The notes beneath the pieces are model-generated. The model ran no database searches, was not told the origin of the DNA, and saw only the letters and a program-made list of their open reading frames with translations. Source: an uncultured Muribaculaceae bacterium (GTDB lineage Bacteria; Bacteroidota; Bacteroidia; Bacteroidales; Muribaculaceae). From it: a stretch of DNA of 64,000 bases. Shown here in pieces: positions 62,550 to 64,000 of the stretch (the first letter of the stretch is position 1; each line of letters opens with the position of its first letter). The stretch lies in NCBI GenBank assembly GCA_947628305.1, contig CANQZG010000009.1:62001-126000 (forward strand), written 5' to 3'. The translations under genes were made by a program, and so were the position numbers.

Positions 62550-63313
62550 AACACCCTCTTATCTTGGCACTATTTCTTGGTATCGTCCTGTCACTGCGCG
62601 GAGAGGAGAGCAACGCCACGGTCGAACTGCTGTTTGACCGCGCGATGTTCGATGTCAGCGATACGCCGGTGGGGATTATTCCCGGCCAAGGATTATGTGC
62701 CGCACTCGGCAACCGAATTGTCGGCCTCGACGCTGACCGCAACGACCGTTTCAAGGAAATCATACTGAAAGACTCCACCGTGACAATCGACGGGTTCACT
62801 GTCATCGGCAATCATCTCGTATTCCGTTCAGACAAATCAATAATATGGGACACACCCGATGACACAATGGACGGAATCACGTTCGCCGACAAGGGATTTT
62901 CCATCTTGCCGGCATCCGACACCACCCTATTCGTCATTCACCATCCCGAAAAAGAGTTATTTGAGATAAGTCTCAAAAATAAGAAATCGCTATGGGGTTC
63001 ACGACTGGACGAGCCAGTTGTGACACTCGCCCGCATAGACCGTGACATAGTGACCGTGACCACAAGGCACATCGCCCTCTTTATCGATGGCGAATGGAAC
63101 ATCCTGCACACCCATCCGATTGACATAACCTCGGCGGCAATCACCTCCCAAGGAATCTTCTTCGGCACATCTGATGCCTTGTGGCGGTTACACGGGCCTG
63201 ACGAAATCGAGCATGTCGCGACGGGGAACGTGTCACACCTATTATCGGACGGAGACAGACTCTATGTCATCGACGGCGAGAACAACGTCTATACCGTTTC
63301 TTTTAATAAATAG
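62546..63313 (+). CDS. Exported beta-propeller-like protein of unknown function
   Basis: The 255-residue protein starts MKHPLILALFLGIVLSLRGE at 62546, overlapping the previous stop (ATGA). An in-frame start at 62483 would place the signal peptide inside the protein and is rejected. After the signal come repeated short strands, each with a G-x-x-(I/L) turn: GLCAALGNRIVGLDADRNDR, FTVIGNHLVFRSDKSIIWD, GFSILPASDTTLFVI, ITSQGIFFGTSDALWRLHGP, HLLSDGDRLYVIDGENNVYT. This fits a WD40/PQQ-type beta-propeller of about five blades. It is the last gene of the operon; a REP pair follows. Confidence 0.78.
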   Translation: MKHPLILALFLGIVLSLRGEESNATVELLFDRAMFDVSDTPVGIIPGQGLCAALGNRIVGLDADRNDRFKEIILKDSTVTIDGFTVIGNHLVFRSDKSIIWDTPDDTMDGITFADKGFSILPASDTTLFVIHHPEKELFEISLKNKKSLWGSRLDEPVVTLARIDRDIVTVTTRHIALFIDGEWNILHTHPIDITSAAITSQGIFFGTSDALWRLHGPDEIEHVATGNVSHLLSDGDRLYVIDGENNVYTVSFNK

Positions 63314-63334
63314 AACATTTATTGTCATAATGGC

Positions 63335-63358
63335 GGACGCGAAACTTCGCGCCCCTAC
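63335..63358. repeat. REP unit, minus orientation, right-end pair
   Basis: Stem GGACGCGAA (63335-63343)/TTCGCGCCC (63346-63354, one wobble pair), with CTAC at 63355-63358, a GTAG foot on the minus strand. It faces the unit at 63410. Confidence 0.8.
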
Positions 63359-63409
63359 GATGCAATCGACACATCCGCCACACAAACACATTTCCACCGT
63401 CAGTCCATC

Positions 63410-63434
63410 GTAGGGACGGGGCGCGTCCCCGTCC
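63410..63434. repeat. REP unit, plus orientation, right-end pair
   Basis: GTAG (63410-63413), stem GGACGGGG (63414-63421)/CCCCGTCC (63427-63434). In this pair the GTAG feet point inward, the reverse of copies A and B. Confidence 0.82.
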
Positions 63435-63465
63435 GTTTCCATTGCATAACGATGAAACCGTCCAA

Positions 63466-64000
63466 CTAATCATTGTCGGCGAGGCCGAGGGGGAACAACA
63501 CCGAGGGAGTGTGCGCTTCACGCATGATTGCGCCGATGCGTTTGACTACATCGGGGTGGGCTTCGGCCACGTCATTGTCTTCGTGCGGGTCGGTCACGAG
63601 GTCATATAGCTGAATCCTCGCATCGGCATCGTTCATGACATTCAACCTGACACCTTTCCAATCACCGAGACGCACAGCCATCTTACCGCCCTGTTCATGG
63701 AACTCCCAATAGAGATATTCATGACGGGGTTGACCCTCTTTGTCCATCAATGTCGGCAGGATTGAAATGCCATCGGTCTTGACGGGCAATTCCGTCCCCG
63801 TCATTTCGGCGAATGTAGGCATCATATCCCAGAACGCGCTGACATGCCGCGAAACACTCCCCGGGGCGATTCGTCCGGGACACGACACAATCAGCGGAGC
63901 ACGTATTCCGCCCTCCCACAAGTCCTTCTTTCCGCCACGGAACGGCCCCGCGCTCTTAAAGAATTTAGGATTTGCACCGCCCTCGCGATGAGGGCCATTG
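63466..64000 (-). CDS. Sulfatase, C-terminal part (5' end outside window)
   Basis: The minus-strand frame is open to the window edge and stops at 63466, giving about the last 178 residues of an arylsulfatase-type enzyme (alkaline-phosphatase superfamily). Signatures are [20 protein letters not shown], which holds the conserved lysine and R of the substrate pocket region, [26 protein letters not shown], and [20 protein letters not shown] typical of the C-terminal subdomain. The formylglycine motif (C/S-x-P-S-R) would be upstream, outside the window. It removes sulfate esters, probably from host or algal glycans. Confidence 0.92.
   Translation of the reverse strand, partial: NGPHREGGANPKFFKSAGPFRGGKKDLWEGGIRAPLIVSCPGRIAPGSVSRHVSAFWDMMPTFAEMTGTELPVKTDGISILPTLMDKEGQPRHEYLYWEFHEQGGKMAVRLGDWKGVRLNVMNDADARIQLYDLVTDPHEDNDVAEAHPDVVKRIGAIMREAHTPSVLFPLGLADND

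Overview
The window looks like a chromosome segment of a Bacteroidota organism, most likely order Bacteroidales and perhaps a gut Muribaculaceae-type species. The support is SusC/SusD-type polysaccharide utilisation genes, proteins with type IX secretion sorting tails, promoters of the TTTG / TAnnTTTG type, very weak Shine-Dalgarno signals, and Bacteroidales-type versions of RpoC, Pnp, DnaX, PepD and the fumarate reductase subunits. The genus assignment is a guess from general resemblance. I see no rRNA, tRNA, CRISPR array or prophage.

Layout. 1-1361: end of rpoC and its terminator. 1457-5716: an AT-richer block of five small exported proteins of unknown role. 5717-8191: a T9SS-exported beta-helix protein enclosed by composite palindromic repeats. 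8192-35057: a large polysaccharide utilisation locus (PUL): ECF sigma factor, FecR anti-sigma factor, a DUF4832 protein, SusC, SusD, a SusE/F-like protein, a second DUF4832 lipoprotein, then an FAD oxidoreductase, GH36, acetyl-esterase, GH2, a DUF4886-GH3 fusion, a PA14-type GH3 and another GH2. 35086-39836: an outer-membrane barrel protein and the fumarate reductase/succinate dehydrogenase operon, whose membrane subunit has a strange cysteine-rich tail. 39955-46889: surface glycan genes (GT4, GT2, flippase, fucosyltransferase-like), with rlmN between them and a muramidase leading the fucosyltransferase-flippase operon. 46929-55711: pepD, a 52-residue membrane protein, an OmpH-like lipoprotein, two small exported proteins, pnp, a DUF4190 protein, a REP-associated transposase and a thioredoxin-fold lipoprotein without its cysteines. 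55712-58310: several small terminated transcripts and dnaX. 58311-63313: a MITE-like element, a structured RNA with a terminator, and a three-gene operon of unknown exported proteins. 63466-64000: part of a sulfatase.

Three themes tie the region together. (1) Palindromic repeats with a GTAG foot and a GGACGC...GCGTCC stem recur between genes. They surround, and even sit inside, the RAYT-type transposase gene at 53921-54487, so the window holds both a mobiliser and its probable substrate family. (2) A bipartite motif, ACCTATA-N16-GCGTCAT, occurs at the same spacing upstream of fecR (start of the PUL) and upstream of the T9SS beta-helix gene. This suggests that the neighbouring ECF sigma factor controls both. 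(3) At several gene boundaries the terminator hairpin and the next promoter share the same bases.
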